From assembly GCA_030624695.1 (NCBI GenBank), contig JAUXJP010000035.1, positions 1 through 8,147 on the forward strand: a stretch of DNA of 8,147 nt, read 5' to 3'. A program made the translations under genes and the position numbers. The notes under the pieces are model-generated. The model had not been told where the DNA came from. It made no database searches and saw only the letters and a program-made list of their open reading frames with translations. This document shows, in pieces, positions 1 to 6,546 of this stretch. Origin of the DNA: Candidatus Dadabacteria bacterium (GTDB lineage Bacteria; Desulfobacterota_D; UBA1144; Nemesobacterales; JAJCZQ01). Within the stretch, counting starts at the first letter, position 1. Each line of letters begins with the position of its first letter.

Positions 1-2
1 GT

Positions 3-77
3 ACAATAGAACATGCTGTTAATATAATTTTTGTTGATAAAAACGGACTGGAAATTGAATACTCAGAAGACAATTAA
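3..77 (+). CDS. C-terminal end of a probable SCO/SenC family protein (partial)
   Basis: The open frame runs in from the left edge and stops at TAA (75-77), leaving 24 residues. Visible is a His at residue 4 followed by hydrophobic residues and V-D-K-N-G, with the Gly 11 residues after the His. SCO1/SenC copper chaperones (thioredoxin fold, cytochrome oxidase assembly) have their third copper ligand in just this setting: a His, a hydrophobic strand, then I/V-D/G-x-x-G at the same spacing. The tail after the Gly is only 12 residues, shorter than in most SCO proteins, and the CxxxC copper motif would lie outside the window. The identification rests on a very short stretch and is tentative. The gene converges on the minus-strand cytochrome gene. 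Confidence 0.45.
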   Translation, partial: TIEHAVNIIFVDKNGLEIEYSEDN

Positions 78-110
78 GGCCTTGGGAAGGATATTAAGAG
101 TGGAGACGGC

Positions 111-138
111 TTCTATAGCCGCTGTTACGGCTATAGAG
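111..138. terminator. Hairpin between convergent genes, possible bidirectional terminator
   Basis: A perfect 10-bp inverted repeat (112-121 with 128-137; arm TCTATAGCCG) encloses a 6-nt loop, with one possible extra G-T pair. It lies between the plus-strand SCO-like gene and the minus-strand cytochrome gene, and its right arm includes the TAG stop (131-133) of the latter. Neither side has a convincing T tract, so it may stabilise the 3' ends or be a weak terminator rather than a classical intrinsic one. Confidence 0.45.
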
Positions 139-1576
139 TATCATTTTGGTGATCTTTAATACTGCTTATCTTCTGATCAATTTCCACTATATAATTTTTT
201 AAATTTAACCTTTTAGTTTTATAAACGGATTCACTTATAGAATTTTTATTATATTCTTCATCAAGTTCTATTATACTTTTTAACAACTTATCCCTTTTTA
301 ACAGCAACTCGTCAGTATTATCCTTTTTTTTATTTTCAGTGCGTGTAATAAGACCAATTATAAATACAGATAAAAATAGTGCTGCAAAAATTATTATGGG
401 AAACAGGTCAAGGTATTTCAATGATAAAGACCTGCTGGTAATTATAATAGTGTAACTATAACCTGATTTAAGGTTGTTACCGGACCATCTTTGATAATTT
501 TTATTTTCTATAGTTACAGGTTCAAGCTCATTTAGGGAACTTACTTCTACTGCTCCCTTCTCATCGTCAACAAGCAGGAGCAATGTGGATACATCAGACA
601 TTATTTCTTTTTCGATGAGGTTTTTACCAAATTCAAGTGGGACATCATAAGTTAGTACAACTCTTTTTCTTCCCGGAGGAAATCCTGAACTATCATAGAC
701 AATATTTCTCTCTCTTTTAATATTTTCATTATCAAGTCCTTCCTCGAACCGAAGATTTACAGCATTTGAAGGTATATAAAATTTCAAAGTACGTCTAAGG
801 TTGTTATCACCTTGTTTACCGACATATATTTTATTACCTCGGTTTTCAAAATCATAAATTTCAGCAATAGATACTGTTTTTTCTTCAACACTTAATATTT
901 CATGATTTAAATTTAGAAAAATCTCCGAATCATTGTCCGTAGTTTCGAACAAGGGTAGTTTTAAGTCAATGGAACCTTTATCCGGTGGAAATACCATTTT
1001 TGCTGTTTCATACTCAAGCCCTTTATGCTTGATCTTGATTGAATAACTATTTACCCAGCTTAATCCTTTAAATGTAAATTTTCCGCTTGCATCCGTTATT
1101 TGAAGTTTTTCATCTGTTAACCTGTCGCCAATAAATGACTTTAGATAGATATCATTTCCCTCAGCTCCAACACCACTGCTTTCATTAATCAATACACCCT
1201 CAATTACACCATCGTCTTCTTTTTGTCTTTTAATATCGTTGTTGAAAAGAAAATTAGTAATAAGTTCCGCATTGTGTTCACTTATACCCAGTTGAGGCAT
1301 AGGGGGGTAACCCGGATTATAAGGTTTTTTATTTGTCTGGCTGTAAACAGTTTCTGGATTTAATATCCAGGCATTAACCTGCTCTTTATTGTATTTTTTA
1401 GAAATATCATACAGGTCCGGGCCTACAAAACGCCCTCTCCCTATTGTATGGCACCTTGAGCATCTGTTTTCCATGAACAGTTCACCGCCAGTTTGTGAAA
1501 ATACCGGTAAGACGTTTAGAAAACCAACCACAACAAATATGAAGAAAATTCTATTTATATTTTTTTGATTTATCAT
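131..1576 (-). CDS. Membrane-anchored monohaem cytochrome c with beta-sandwich region and CcmI-like cytoplasmic coiled-coil tail
   Basis: A 481-residue protein. Residues 1-27 form a signal peptide. Residues 30-112 form a class I cytochrome c domain with haem motif CSRCH (39-43) and probable axial Met93 in a Pro-Pro-Met-Pro context. Residues 122-210 look like a carboxypeptidase-regulatory-type beta-sandwich (Gly-rich start, 'DASGKFTFKGL' strand-turn). Residues 225-380 are a second beta-rich region I do not recognise. A single membrane helix spans about 388-410 and is followed by a basic RTENKKK stretch, placing the C-terminus in the cytoplasm. Residues 420-475 are a predicted coiled coil that aligns without gaps with the neighbouring 123-residue CcmI-like protein. 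It lies 14 nt downstream of that gene and is the last gene of the ccm run; no clear Shine-Dalgarno precedes the ATG. It is probably both a Ccm client and a membrane partner of the machinery. It could also simply be an electron carrier encoded nearby. Confidence 0.75.
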   Translation of the reverse strand: MINQKNINRIFFIFVVVGFLNVLPVFSQTGGELFMENRCSRCHTIGRGRFVGPDLYDISKKYNKEQVNAWILNPETVYSQTNKKPYNPGYPPMPQLGISEHNAELITNFLFNNDIKRQKEDDGVIEGVLINESSGVGAEGNDIYLKSFIGDRLTDEKLQITDASGKFTFKGLSWVNSYSIKIKHKGLEYETAKMVFPPDKGSIDLKLPLFETTDNDSEIFLNLNHEILSVEEKTVSIAEIYDFENRGNKIYVGKQGDNNLRRTLKFYIPSNAVNLRFEEGLDNENIKRERNIVYDSSGFPPGRKRVVLTYDVPLEFGKNLIEKEIMSDVSTLLLLVDDEKGAVEVSSLNELEPVTIENKNYQRWSGNNLKSGYSYTIIITSRSLSLKYLDLFPIIIFAALFLSVFIIGLITRTENKKKDNTDELLLKRDKLLKSIIELDEEYNKNSISESVYKTKRLNLKNYIVEIDQKISSIKDHQNDTL

Positions 1577-1590
1577 AGAATGGAAATGAG

Positions 1591-1962
1591 TTACTTTTTA
1601 GTATCTTTTATTAATTCGATTTCATCATCTATTTTTTTACTTACAACTGAATCTATGCTTATATCGTGCAACTCTTCATAATTTTCTATTTTTTTTATAA
1701 CCTGGGCAGCCTTTAATCTATATTTCTGCCTTAATTCCTTATAATCATTTTCACCTAACTTTTCTAATCCATAGTCAAGGTCAATATCCTTAATTTCATC
1801 GAGTAACTGGTCTTTTTCCCTCAACAGATTTTTATGTTCAGGATCTGAATCTGATGGATTTAATTCAATTTTATTATTCATTAAAAATTTCTTTACCATT
1901 GGGTAAAGAATGTATAAAGAAATTATTATCGAAATAATTAGTATAAAAACAATTAGTTTCAT
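1591..1962 (-). CDS. Small membrane-anchored CcmI-like coiled-coil protein
   Basis: A 123-residue protein with an N-terminal membrane helix (about 2-21), then Lys-rich residues (24-31) that predict a cytoplasmic C-terminus. A charged helical segment (44-98) resembles the cytoplasmic leucine-zipper loop at the N-terminus of CcmI/CycH: a heptad-like Leu/Ile pattern, 'LDYG' (62-65), then Glu-x-x-Tyr-x-x-Leu-Arg (71-78). CcmI normally has a second membrane helix and a periplasmic TPR domain that binds apocytochrome C-termini; both are missing. It sits 26 nt downstream of ccmF, where ccmH/ccmI genes often lie, and 14 nt upstream of the cytochrome that carries a related coiled coil. No Shine-Dalgarno is obvious. 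I infer a reduced CcmI acting with CcmF; the family match rests on motif pattern only. Confidence 0.6.
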   Translation of the reverse strand: MKLIVFILIISIIISLYILYPMVKKFLMNNKIELNPSDSDPEHKNLLREKDQLLDEIKDIDLDYGLEKLGENDYKELRQKYRLKAAQVIKKIENYEELHDISIDSVVSKKIDDEIELIKDTKK

Positions 1963-1988
1963 AGTATTTAGCTTATGTTAATAGAAGA

Positions 1989-3983
1989 TCAGGCCTTTTC
2001 GGCTTTAAATCCCATGTTCTCTGTGGATGGAACTCTTCTTTTAGAAAATTTTGGCATCATGGTAATCAATGCACCAAAAAGAACAACAAACCCTCCAGCC
2101 CATATCCAGCTTACCATTGGATTTATAATCGCCCTGAAGGTTGCATTAGTATTACTGTTAACATTAGAAAGTATTATATAAAGATCATCTTTATAAGTTG
2201 AACGTAAGGATACTTCAGTCTCCTTATTTATCTCTCTGTTACCTTCGTACCTGTAGATATTTTTTTCGGGATATACCGTGTCTATAGTTTTACCGCCAGT
2301 GGAAAGAAGAAGAACTGCTTTGGTACCATTTTTTGCATCATTCGTATAAGTTTCAAGTTTTACGAACGTTAACTCATATTCTCCAACTGCAAAAGATTCC
2401 CCTGTATTTAATGTTGCTTGAACTTCGGAATTAAATGTAGAAGAAGCGGTTATACCAATTACAATAAGAACTACCCCTAAATGGACTATATACCCGCCAT
2501 AACGTCTGTTATTTCTTGAAATCATTGTAGTTAGTGAAACAAAAATATTCTCTCCCCTTGATGAGCGGACAGAAACTCCTTTGTAAAATTCAGTTACTAC
2601 TGTCGCAACAACAAATCCACAGAAGGAAAAACTTAAAAGTGCAGTAATATCTCTTATTTTTAGTGCAAAAAGTACAGTTCCAACAATTAGGCCCACAATC
2701 AATGGAACAAGGAAATTCTTTTTCAGATTCTCAGGTGTGGCTTTTCTCCATGAAATGAGTGGCCCTACACCCATCAGAAATATCAGTACCAATCCTATAG
2801 GGACATTGACCTTGTTAAAAAAAGGAGGCCCTACAAGTATTTTTTCACCCGTAACTGCTTCTGAAATAATCGGGAATATTGTACCGAGGAATACGGTGAA
2901 GGCTGCTCCAAGGAAAAGTAAGTTGTTAAAGATGAAGGCACTTTCTCTTGAAATTATTGAGTCAAAATTTTCTTCGCTCTCTAGCTCTTTTATTCTGTAT
3001 AAGAATATTCCAAAGGAAAATATTAATACAAAGGAAATAAATCCCAGGAATAATGGGCCTATATCAGACTGGGCAAATGAATGAACAGAGGAAATAATGC
3101 CGCTTCGTGTTATAAAAGTACCAAAAAGAGTTAAAAAAAATGTAATTATCAATAAAATAATATTCCATTTGCGAAGCATACCGTTTCTTTCCTGGATCAT
3201 AACAGAGTGTAAAAAAGCTGTTGCCGTTAGCCAGGGCATAAACGCTGCATTTTCGACAGGGTCCCATGCCCAGTATCCACCCCACCCAAGCTCTAGGTAT
3301 GCCCATCTGGCACCAAGCAAAAGACCAACACTTAGAAATGTCCACGCAAGGATTGTCCATCTTCTTGAATGCCTTATCCAAGCATCATTTAATCTACCAC
3401 TGATTAAAGCAGCCATTCCAAAAGCAAATGGTATTGTAAGTCCTACATAACCAAGATATAACGTAACGGGATGAATAGCCATATAACCATTTTGAAGAAT
3501 AGGGTTTAATCCCCTCCCCTCATTTGGTGTAAATGGTAAAAGGGCGAATGGATTTTCTACAAAGGTTATAAGGTATAGAAAAAAAGCGAGTACCGTATAT
3601 AAAACTACAACAACGTAGGGTTGGTAATCCAGGTCTCTTTTGTTGGAGAAAAATACTACAATTGATGAGAAGAAGGAAAGAACAAGACACCAGAGTAACA
3701 GTGAACCCGCCTGCCCGGCCCAAAGAGCTGTAAACCTGTAAATTGTTGGGAGATCAGTACTGGTATTTAATGCTACATATCTCAGATTAAAATTTGTATT
3801 TATAAGTTCATAAACTAACGATAATGAAACTATTATTAAAAGAATAAATATAGAAATAGCAGAATTTCTTCCACTCTCTACCAAGTCCCTGTGCTTATAC
3901 CTCGCCCCGATTAAAGAAGAAGCTACAGTATAAAGAGACAGGAAGAATGCAAAATAAACACAAACATTGCCGATTTGATACAT
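1989..3983 (-). CDS. ccmF: Cytochrome c haem lyase subunit CcmF
   Basis: A 664-residue polytopic membrane protein, the size usual for CcmF, that takes haem from CcmE and attaches it to apocytochrome CXXCH motifs in the periplasm. The WWD haem-handling motif is at 234-246 (Trp-Gly-Gly-Tyr-Trp-Ala-Trp-Asp-Pro-Val-Glu-Asn-Ala). All four conserved His of the family are present: His171 (HPVTLYLGYVG) and His301 (SGIISSVHSF), which flank the WWD domain, and His259 and His501, which correspond to the ligands of the membrane b-haem. The periplasmic region near 515-615 and a last membrane helix (about 625-643) complete the family layout. Its ATG shares one base with the ccmE stop (TAATG), with AAGGG upstream, implying translational coupling. 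No ccmH is found beside it. Confidence 0.97.
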   Translation of the reverse strand: MYQIGNVCVYFAFFLSLYTVASSLIGARYKHRDLVESGRNSAISIFILLIIVSLSLVYELINTNFNLRYVALNTSTDLPTIYRFTALWAGQAGSLLLWCLVLSFFSSIVVFFSNKRDLDYQPYVVVVLYTVLAFFLYLITFVENPFALLPFTPNEGRGLNPILQNGYMAIHPVTLYLGYVGLTIPFAFGMAALISGRLNDAWIRHSRRWTILAWTFLSVGLLLGARWAYLELGWGGYWAWDPVENAAFMPWLTATAFLHSVMIQERNGMLRKWNIILLIITFFLTLFGTFITRSGIISSVHSFAQSDIGPLFLGFISFVLIFSFGIFLYRIKELESEENFDSIISRESAFIFNNLLFLGAAFTVFLGTIFPIISEAVTGEKILVGPPFFNKVNVPIGLVLIFLMGVGPLISWRKATPENLKKNFLVPLIVGLIVGTVLFALKIRDITALLSFSFCGFVVATVVTEFYKGVSVRSSRGENIFVSLTTMISRNNRRYGGYIVHLGVVLIVIGITASSTFNSEVQATLNTGESFAVGEYELTFVKLETYTNDAKNGTKAVLLLSTGGKTIDTVYPEKNIYRYEGNREINKETEVSLRSTYKDDLYIILSNVNSNTNATFRAIINPMVSWIWAGGFVVLFGALITMMPKFSKRRVPSTENMGFKAEKA

Positions 3984-4402
3984 TAAGTACTACCCTTCTG
4001 TGATTCATACAACTTCTCATCCGACTCATATTTAGTGGGGCACTTAGCCAGTAGTATATCTGCAATAAACACATTTTGCTGAGTGTAATTCCCTTCTACT
4101 ACTGCTTCAACATCATCCGCAAATATATCAGGAATAATTCCGCTGTAATTTACATTAATTTTATTTGTGCCGTCAGTAATCTTAAACTTAATATCGCCGT
4201 TATTATCTTTTTCTATAGTCCCGGGGACAACAGTACCTGAGACTCTGACCCTTTCTCCGTATACATCTGGCACTTTTGCCTGGAGTTCATCAATGGTAAG
4301 GTAATAAACCATCGTATCTTTTACTCCTGAAAAAACGAGGTAACTAATTGCTCCTGCAATGATTATTATGGCAAAAATAAATTTTAATTTACCTTTCAGC
4401 AT
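3983..4402 (-). CDS. ccmE: Haem chaperone CcmE, Cys-type (CXXXY) variant
   Basis: A 139-residue periplasmic haem chaperone with one N-terminal anchor helix (7-25) and an OB-fold beta-barrel (about 33-118: VRVSGTVV, KFKITDG, VNYSGIIPDIF, VVEGNY). In classical CcmE a His in LAKHxxxY binds haem covalently. Here the motif reads LLAKCPTKY, so Cys121 (codon TGC, 4040-4042) stands in place of the His and Tyr125 is kept. CXXXY CcmE proteins are known from Desulfovibrio and archaea, in systems lacking CcmG and CcmH. The C-terminal tail is short and charged. The gene starts 2 nt after the ccmD stop, with AAGGA six nt before the ATG, and overlaps ccmF by one base. Confidence 0.96.
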   Translation of the reverse strand: MLKGKLKFIFAIIIIAGAISYLVFSGVKDTMVYYLTIDELQAKVPDVYGERVRVSGTVVPGTIEKDNNGDIKFKITDGTNKINVNYSGIIPDIFADDVEAVVEGNYTQQNVFIADILLAKCPTKYESDEKLYESQKGST

Positions 4403-4404
4403 AT

Positions 4405-4527
4405 CTATTCCTTATTACTCAATTCATTTAATTTCTTACTCAAACTGTCTGTCGTAAGTTTAAGATAAAGAGCGTACCCGGCTATAAATAACCATACTGA
4501 CACATGCCCCCAAAATAAATATTCCAC
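4405..4527 (-). CDS. ccmD: CcmD, small haem exporter accessory protein (GTG start)
   Basis: A 40-residue frame between ccmC and ccmE. The GTG start shares one base with the ccmC stop (TAGTG), and a GGAG lies 8 nt upstream. The product has one hydrophobic helix (about 3-22, with Trp6 and Trp12 and the sequence FIAGYALYL) followed by a charged helical tail (KLTTDSLSKKLNELSNKE). This is the typical CcmD form: a tiny single-span protein that binds CcmC and CcmE and is needed to release holo-CcmE. CcmD is poorly conserved, so the call rests on size, topology and its position between ccmC and ccmE. Confidence 0.88.
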   Translation of the reverse strand: MEYLFWGHVSVWLFIAGYALYLKLTTDSLSKKLNELSNKE

Positions 4528-5189
4528 TAATTATTCTCCGTATATATTAGTTTGTTAATTTGATACTTTAGATTCTCAATTTTAATTCGTTCTATCAGTA
4601 ATAAAATAAATAGTAATGTAAAGGAAACAAGTGTTATTAATAATGCATTCAACATTTTTGGTTCTATACCACCTCCACCCGGTCCAAAAACGACAGGAGA
4701 GATACCCCTCATAACTCTAGCCGATATATAAACAAGCGGAAGATCTATAAAGGCGATAATCGCAAATACCGCAGAGTATTTTGCTTTCTTTTCATCAAAT
4801 CCTGAATTAGCCCTGATTAGCAGATAAACAATATACAATATCCATAATATAAAAGTAGTTGTTAATTGAGGATCCCAGGTCCACCAGGTACCCCATACCG
4901 GTTTAGCCCATATACTGCCTGTAATTATTGTCAGTGTAATAAAAAGCACACCTATTTCTGCTGATGTATATGCAAGCACGTCCCATTTTTTTTTACCGTT
5001 AATCAAATAAATAATACTCGCCACAAACACGATCATAAAGGCAATTGTGGCAACCCATACTGTTCCCATATGAAAATAAAATATTCTTTGTATATTGCCC
5101 ATAATTGTTTCTGTAGGTGCATAGATTAATGCTGCATATGTTGAAATAAGCATCAATATTAATGTGATAATATATAAGAACAGTTTCAT
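4527..5189 (-). CDS. ccmC: Haem exporter/CcmE haem-loading protein CcmC
   Basis: A 220-residue membrane protein with about six helices, which presents haem to CcmE in the periplasm. The WWD motif is at 99-110 (Trp-Gly-Thr-Trp-Trp-Thr-Trp-Asp-Pro-Gln-Leu-Thr). His40, in FYFHMGTVW, is the first conserved periplasmic His. The second conserved His, usually in an R-T-x-H-P context after the WWD domain, is Ser164 here (RGISPVV, codon TCT), and His40 is the only His in the protein. A Gly-rich GPGGGG stretch (169-174) follows. The start lies 6 nt after the ccmB stop, with GAGGAG 12 nt upstream of the ATG; it overlaps ccmD by one base. Identification is firm; the haem ligation may be unusual. Confidence 0.96.
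   Translation of the reverse strand: MKLFLYIITLILMLISTYAALIYAPTETIMGNIQRIFYFHMGTVWVATIAFMIVFVASIIYLINGKKKWDVLAYTSAEIGVLFITLTIITGSIWAKPVWGTWWTWDPQLTTTFILWILYIVYLLIRANSGFDEKKAKYSAVFAIIAFIDLPLVYISARVMRGISPVVFGPGGGGIEPKMLNALLITLVSFTLLFILLLIERIKIENLKYQINKLIYTENN
4536..4539 (-). promoter_or_regulatory. Ribosome binding site deciding the ccmD GTG start
   Basis: GGAG on the minus strand, inside the last codons of ccmC and 8 nt before the GTG at 4527. It supports the non-ATG start and translational coupling of ccmC and ccmD. Confidence 0.6.
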
Positions 5190-5195
5190 AAACTT

Positions 5196-5867
5196 TTAAG
5201 ACTCCTCTACCACAAATTCATACACAAGTGCTGATGTAACAAGAAATATAATATCAAAACAGATCAATATTTTTAAATATGGTGAAATCTCGGCATATCC
5301 TCCGCCGTTAAATATTATAGATGTTGCTCTTACTGCATTAATAATTACTGGAATAATTACAGGAAAAAGGATGACTGGAAGTAATAATTCTCTTAGTTTA
5401 GTATTAATGGCCATTGTTGAAAATAGTGTACCAAGAGTGGAAAAACCTATTGCACCAAGAATCATGACTATTATTAATAAGCCTACCTCACCATTTATAT
5501 TAATGTTAAAAAGAACCACGAAAAGAAAAAGAAGTAAAAACTGTGTAATTAAGATATAAATCAAATTACTTATAACCTTGGATAGATAAAGCATACTTCT
5601 GTCAATAGGACTAAGTAATATGCCTGTTATAGCACTGTTTTCCTTTTCAATTGCAAAAGTCCTGCTAAGACCAAGTGTTCCGACAAAAATTATTGAAATC
5701 CAGAGTAGTGAGGGGACCAGGTAACCGATATTATCATTATTTATAACCAGGCTAAAGTTAAATATAACTACAAGAACTATTGAGAATGCAGCCATGGAAA
5801 GTACTATTTCTTTAGTACGAAGTTCATTGATTATATCTTTCCAGAGAATAGCGGCAAGGGTGTTCAT
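5196..5867 (-). CDS. ccmB: CcmB, membrane subunit of the CcmAB ABC transporter
   Basis: The 223-residue product has six hydrophobic helices, the usual CcmB size and topology. After a short amphipathic N-terminus (LWKDIINELRTKE) come the first helix and the LLWISIIFVGTLGLSRTFAIEKE segment, whose W-x-x-x-x-x-x-G-L-x-R-x-F-x-x-E pattern is typical of CcmB. ILLSPIDRSMLYLSK follows, and then a hydrophobic C-terminal half with FPVIIPVIINAVRATS. CcmAB uses ATP to release holo-CcmE from CcmC/D. I chose the ATG at 5867 because it gives a family-like N-terminus; an in-frame TTG at 5912 would add 15 residues but lies close to the upstream terminator and has no ribosome binding site. No good Shine-Dalgarno precedes the ATG either. 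ccmA is not adjacent. Confidence 0.93.
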   Translation of the reverse strand: MNTLAAILWKDIINELRTKEIVLSMAAFSIVLVVIFNFSLVINNDNIGYLVPSLLWISIIFVGTLGLSRTFAIEKENSAITGILLSPIDRSMLYLSKVISNLIYILITQFLLLFLFVVLFNININGEVGLLIIVMILGAIGFSTLGTLFSTMAINTKLRELLLPVILFPVIIPVIINAVRATSIIFNGGGYAEISPYLKILICFDIIFLVTSALVYEFVVEES

Positions 5868-5880
5868 TTGTAAGTGGATT

Positions 5881-5909
5881 ATTATAGAATAAATTTTTTG
5901 GAATGAAAG
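5881..5909 (-). promoter_or_regulatory. Candidate promoter for ccmBCDEF
   Basis: On the minus strand a perfect TATAAT -10 (5881-5886) is preceded, 17 nt upstream, by CTTTCA (5904-5909), a weak match (3 of 6) to the -35 consensus. It lies just after the terminator of the upstream cytochrome gene. Transcription would begin near 5874, giving a leader of only a few nt before the ccmB ATG, which fits its missing Shine-Dalgarno. The region is AT-rich, so a chance match is possible. Confidence 0.35.
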
Positions 5910-5921
5910 CAAAAATATTAA

Positions 5922-5957
5922 AATAGAAAGGCAGCCCTAAGGCTGCCCTTTTTTATT
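5922..5957 (-). terminator. Intrinsic terminator of the P460-type cytochrome gene
   Basis: On the minus strand, directly after the cytochrome stop, an A-rich stretch leads into a perfect 7-bp GC-rich stem (GGCAGCC/GGCTGCC, 5930-5936 with 5941-5947). The loop is 4 nt, and the tail reads TTTCTATTTT. On the plus strand the hairpin is also followed by six T's, so it could act in both directions. It separates the cytochrome from ccmB. Confidence 0.85.
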
Positions 5958-6488
5958 CTATTTTGGATATGGTGTCATTATGTACTTAATACCGGCAACG
6001 GAAGCAGTATGACAGCCAATACAGCCTTTTGGCTTGCCGGCAAGCGTTACTGTTTTCTTCTTACCGTCCATCTCAACATCTTTGGTCATTACATCACCCT
6101 TGGGACTGAACTTAACCCAGTACCAGTCACCTGCGTCAGGGTTATATCCTTTTACCCTTTCCATGACTGTAATAGCAGCCAGGGTTTTATCCGGCTTATA
6201 GTTTTCTTTTATAAGTATTGAACCATATGGCAGTTCTTTATCATGGGCATTAAGGCCTTTAAGAGCAGGGCCGTTAACATAAGTAGTAAGAAATGCACCA
6301 TGAGGATGTGCGCCCTTGTAAAGCACGCCTTTCCCCGGATAATGCTTCCAGGTGTCCCTGTAATCGTCTTTCTGCATCATATCCCACAAATTAGCAGCAT
6401 GTTCTTTATCTGAACCGGATAACACCTGGTATACGGGTAAACCAGTAAAAATTAACAGGAAAACAGATAAGAAAATAATTCTGTACAT
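5958..6488 (-). CDS. Cytochrome P460-family periplasmic monohaem cytochrome c
   Basis: A 176-residue protein with an N-terminal signal peptide or anchor (1-24) and a C-terminal haem motif CIGCH (156-160), the arrangement of the cytochrome P460/cytochrome c'-beta superfamily. Family-like features are Pro-Tyr-Gly-Ser-Ile-Leu-Ile-Lys-Glu-Asn (87-96), ITVMERVKGYNPDAGDWYW (106-124) and a final T-A-S after the haem. In Nitrosomonas cytochrome P460, which oxidises hydroxylamine, a Lys is cross-linked to the haem. Lys94 in the conserved I-K-E strand is a candidate, but I cannot show that it is that Lys. HPHG (61-64) is also notable. Substrate and partner are unknown; detoxification of NO or hydroxylamine is possible. 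The gene interrupts the ccm cluster, with its own ribosome binding site and terminator, and it is a Ccm client by its CXXCH. Confidence 0.85.
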   Translation of the reverse strand: MYRIIFLSVFLLIFTGLPVYQVLSGSDKEHAANLWDMMQKDDYRDTWKHYPGKGVLYKGAHPHGAFLTTYVNGPALKGLNAHDKELPYGSILIKENYKPDKTLAAITVMERVKGYNPDAGDWYWVKFSPKGDVMTKDVEMDGKKKTVTLAGKPKGCIGCHTASVAGIKYIMTPYPK

Positions 6489-6495
6489 ATTAATA

Positions 6496-6502
6496 CCTCC
6501 TT
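6496..6502 (-). promoter_or_regulatory. Strong ribosome binding site of the P460-type cytochrome
   Basis: AAGGAGG on the minus strand, 7 nt before the ATG at 6488. It is the best Shine-Dalgarno in the window, and much stronger than those of the surrounding ccm genes, suggesting this cytochrome is made in larger amounts. Confidence 0.8.
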
Positions 6503-6528
6503 ATTATGTCCCTTAATAATTTTGATGT

Positions 6529-6546
6529 AACAATATTAATATTGTT
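6529..6546. promoter_or_regulatory. 18-bp perfect palindrome, candidate operator
   Basis: AACAATATTAATATTGTT is a perfect 18-bp palindrome in the 122-nt gap between ccmA and the P460-type cytochrome, 40 nt upstream of the cytochrome start. A second AT-only palindrome of 14 bp lies at 6555-6568. The half-site ACAAT does not match a regulator I can name with certainty, and it is not an FNR-type TTGAT-N4-ATCAA box. It could bind a dimeric regulator or form a weak hairpin in the leader. In AT-rich intergenic DNA some palindromes arise by chance. Confidence 0.4.

Noticed and set aside
1975..2181. Plus-strand frame over the 3' end of ccmF
   Set aside because: Antisense shadow of ccmF with no ribosome binding site and no recognisable domain.
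3064..3723. Frames on both strands overlapping ccmF (3064-3381 minus, 3097-3450 plus, 3520-3723 minus, 2737-3084 plus)
   Set aside because: They lie inside the well-supported ccmF reading frame, have no family-like motifs and are shadows of its codons.
5196..5912. TTG at 5912 as the ccmB start
   Set aside because: It adds 15 residues before the family-like N-terminus, has no ribosome binding site and sits just after the terminator; the ATG at 5867 fits better.
5371..6221. Plus-strand frames antisense to ccmB (5371-5559) and to the P460-type cytochrome (6009-6221)
   Set aside because: Antisense shadows; composition reflects the complementary genes and no motif is seen.
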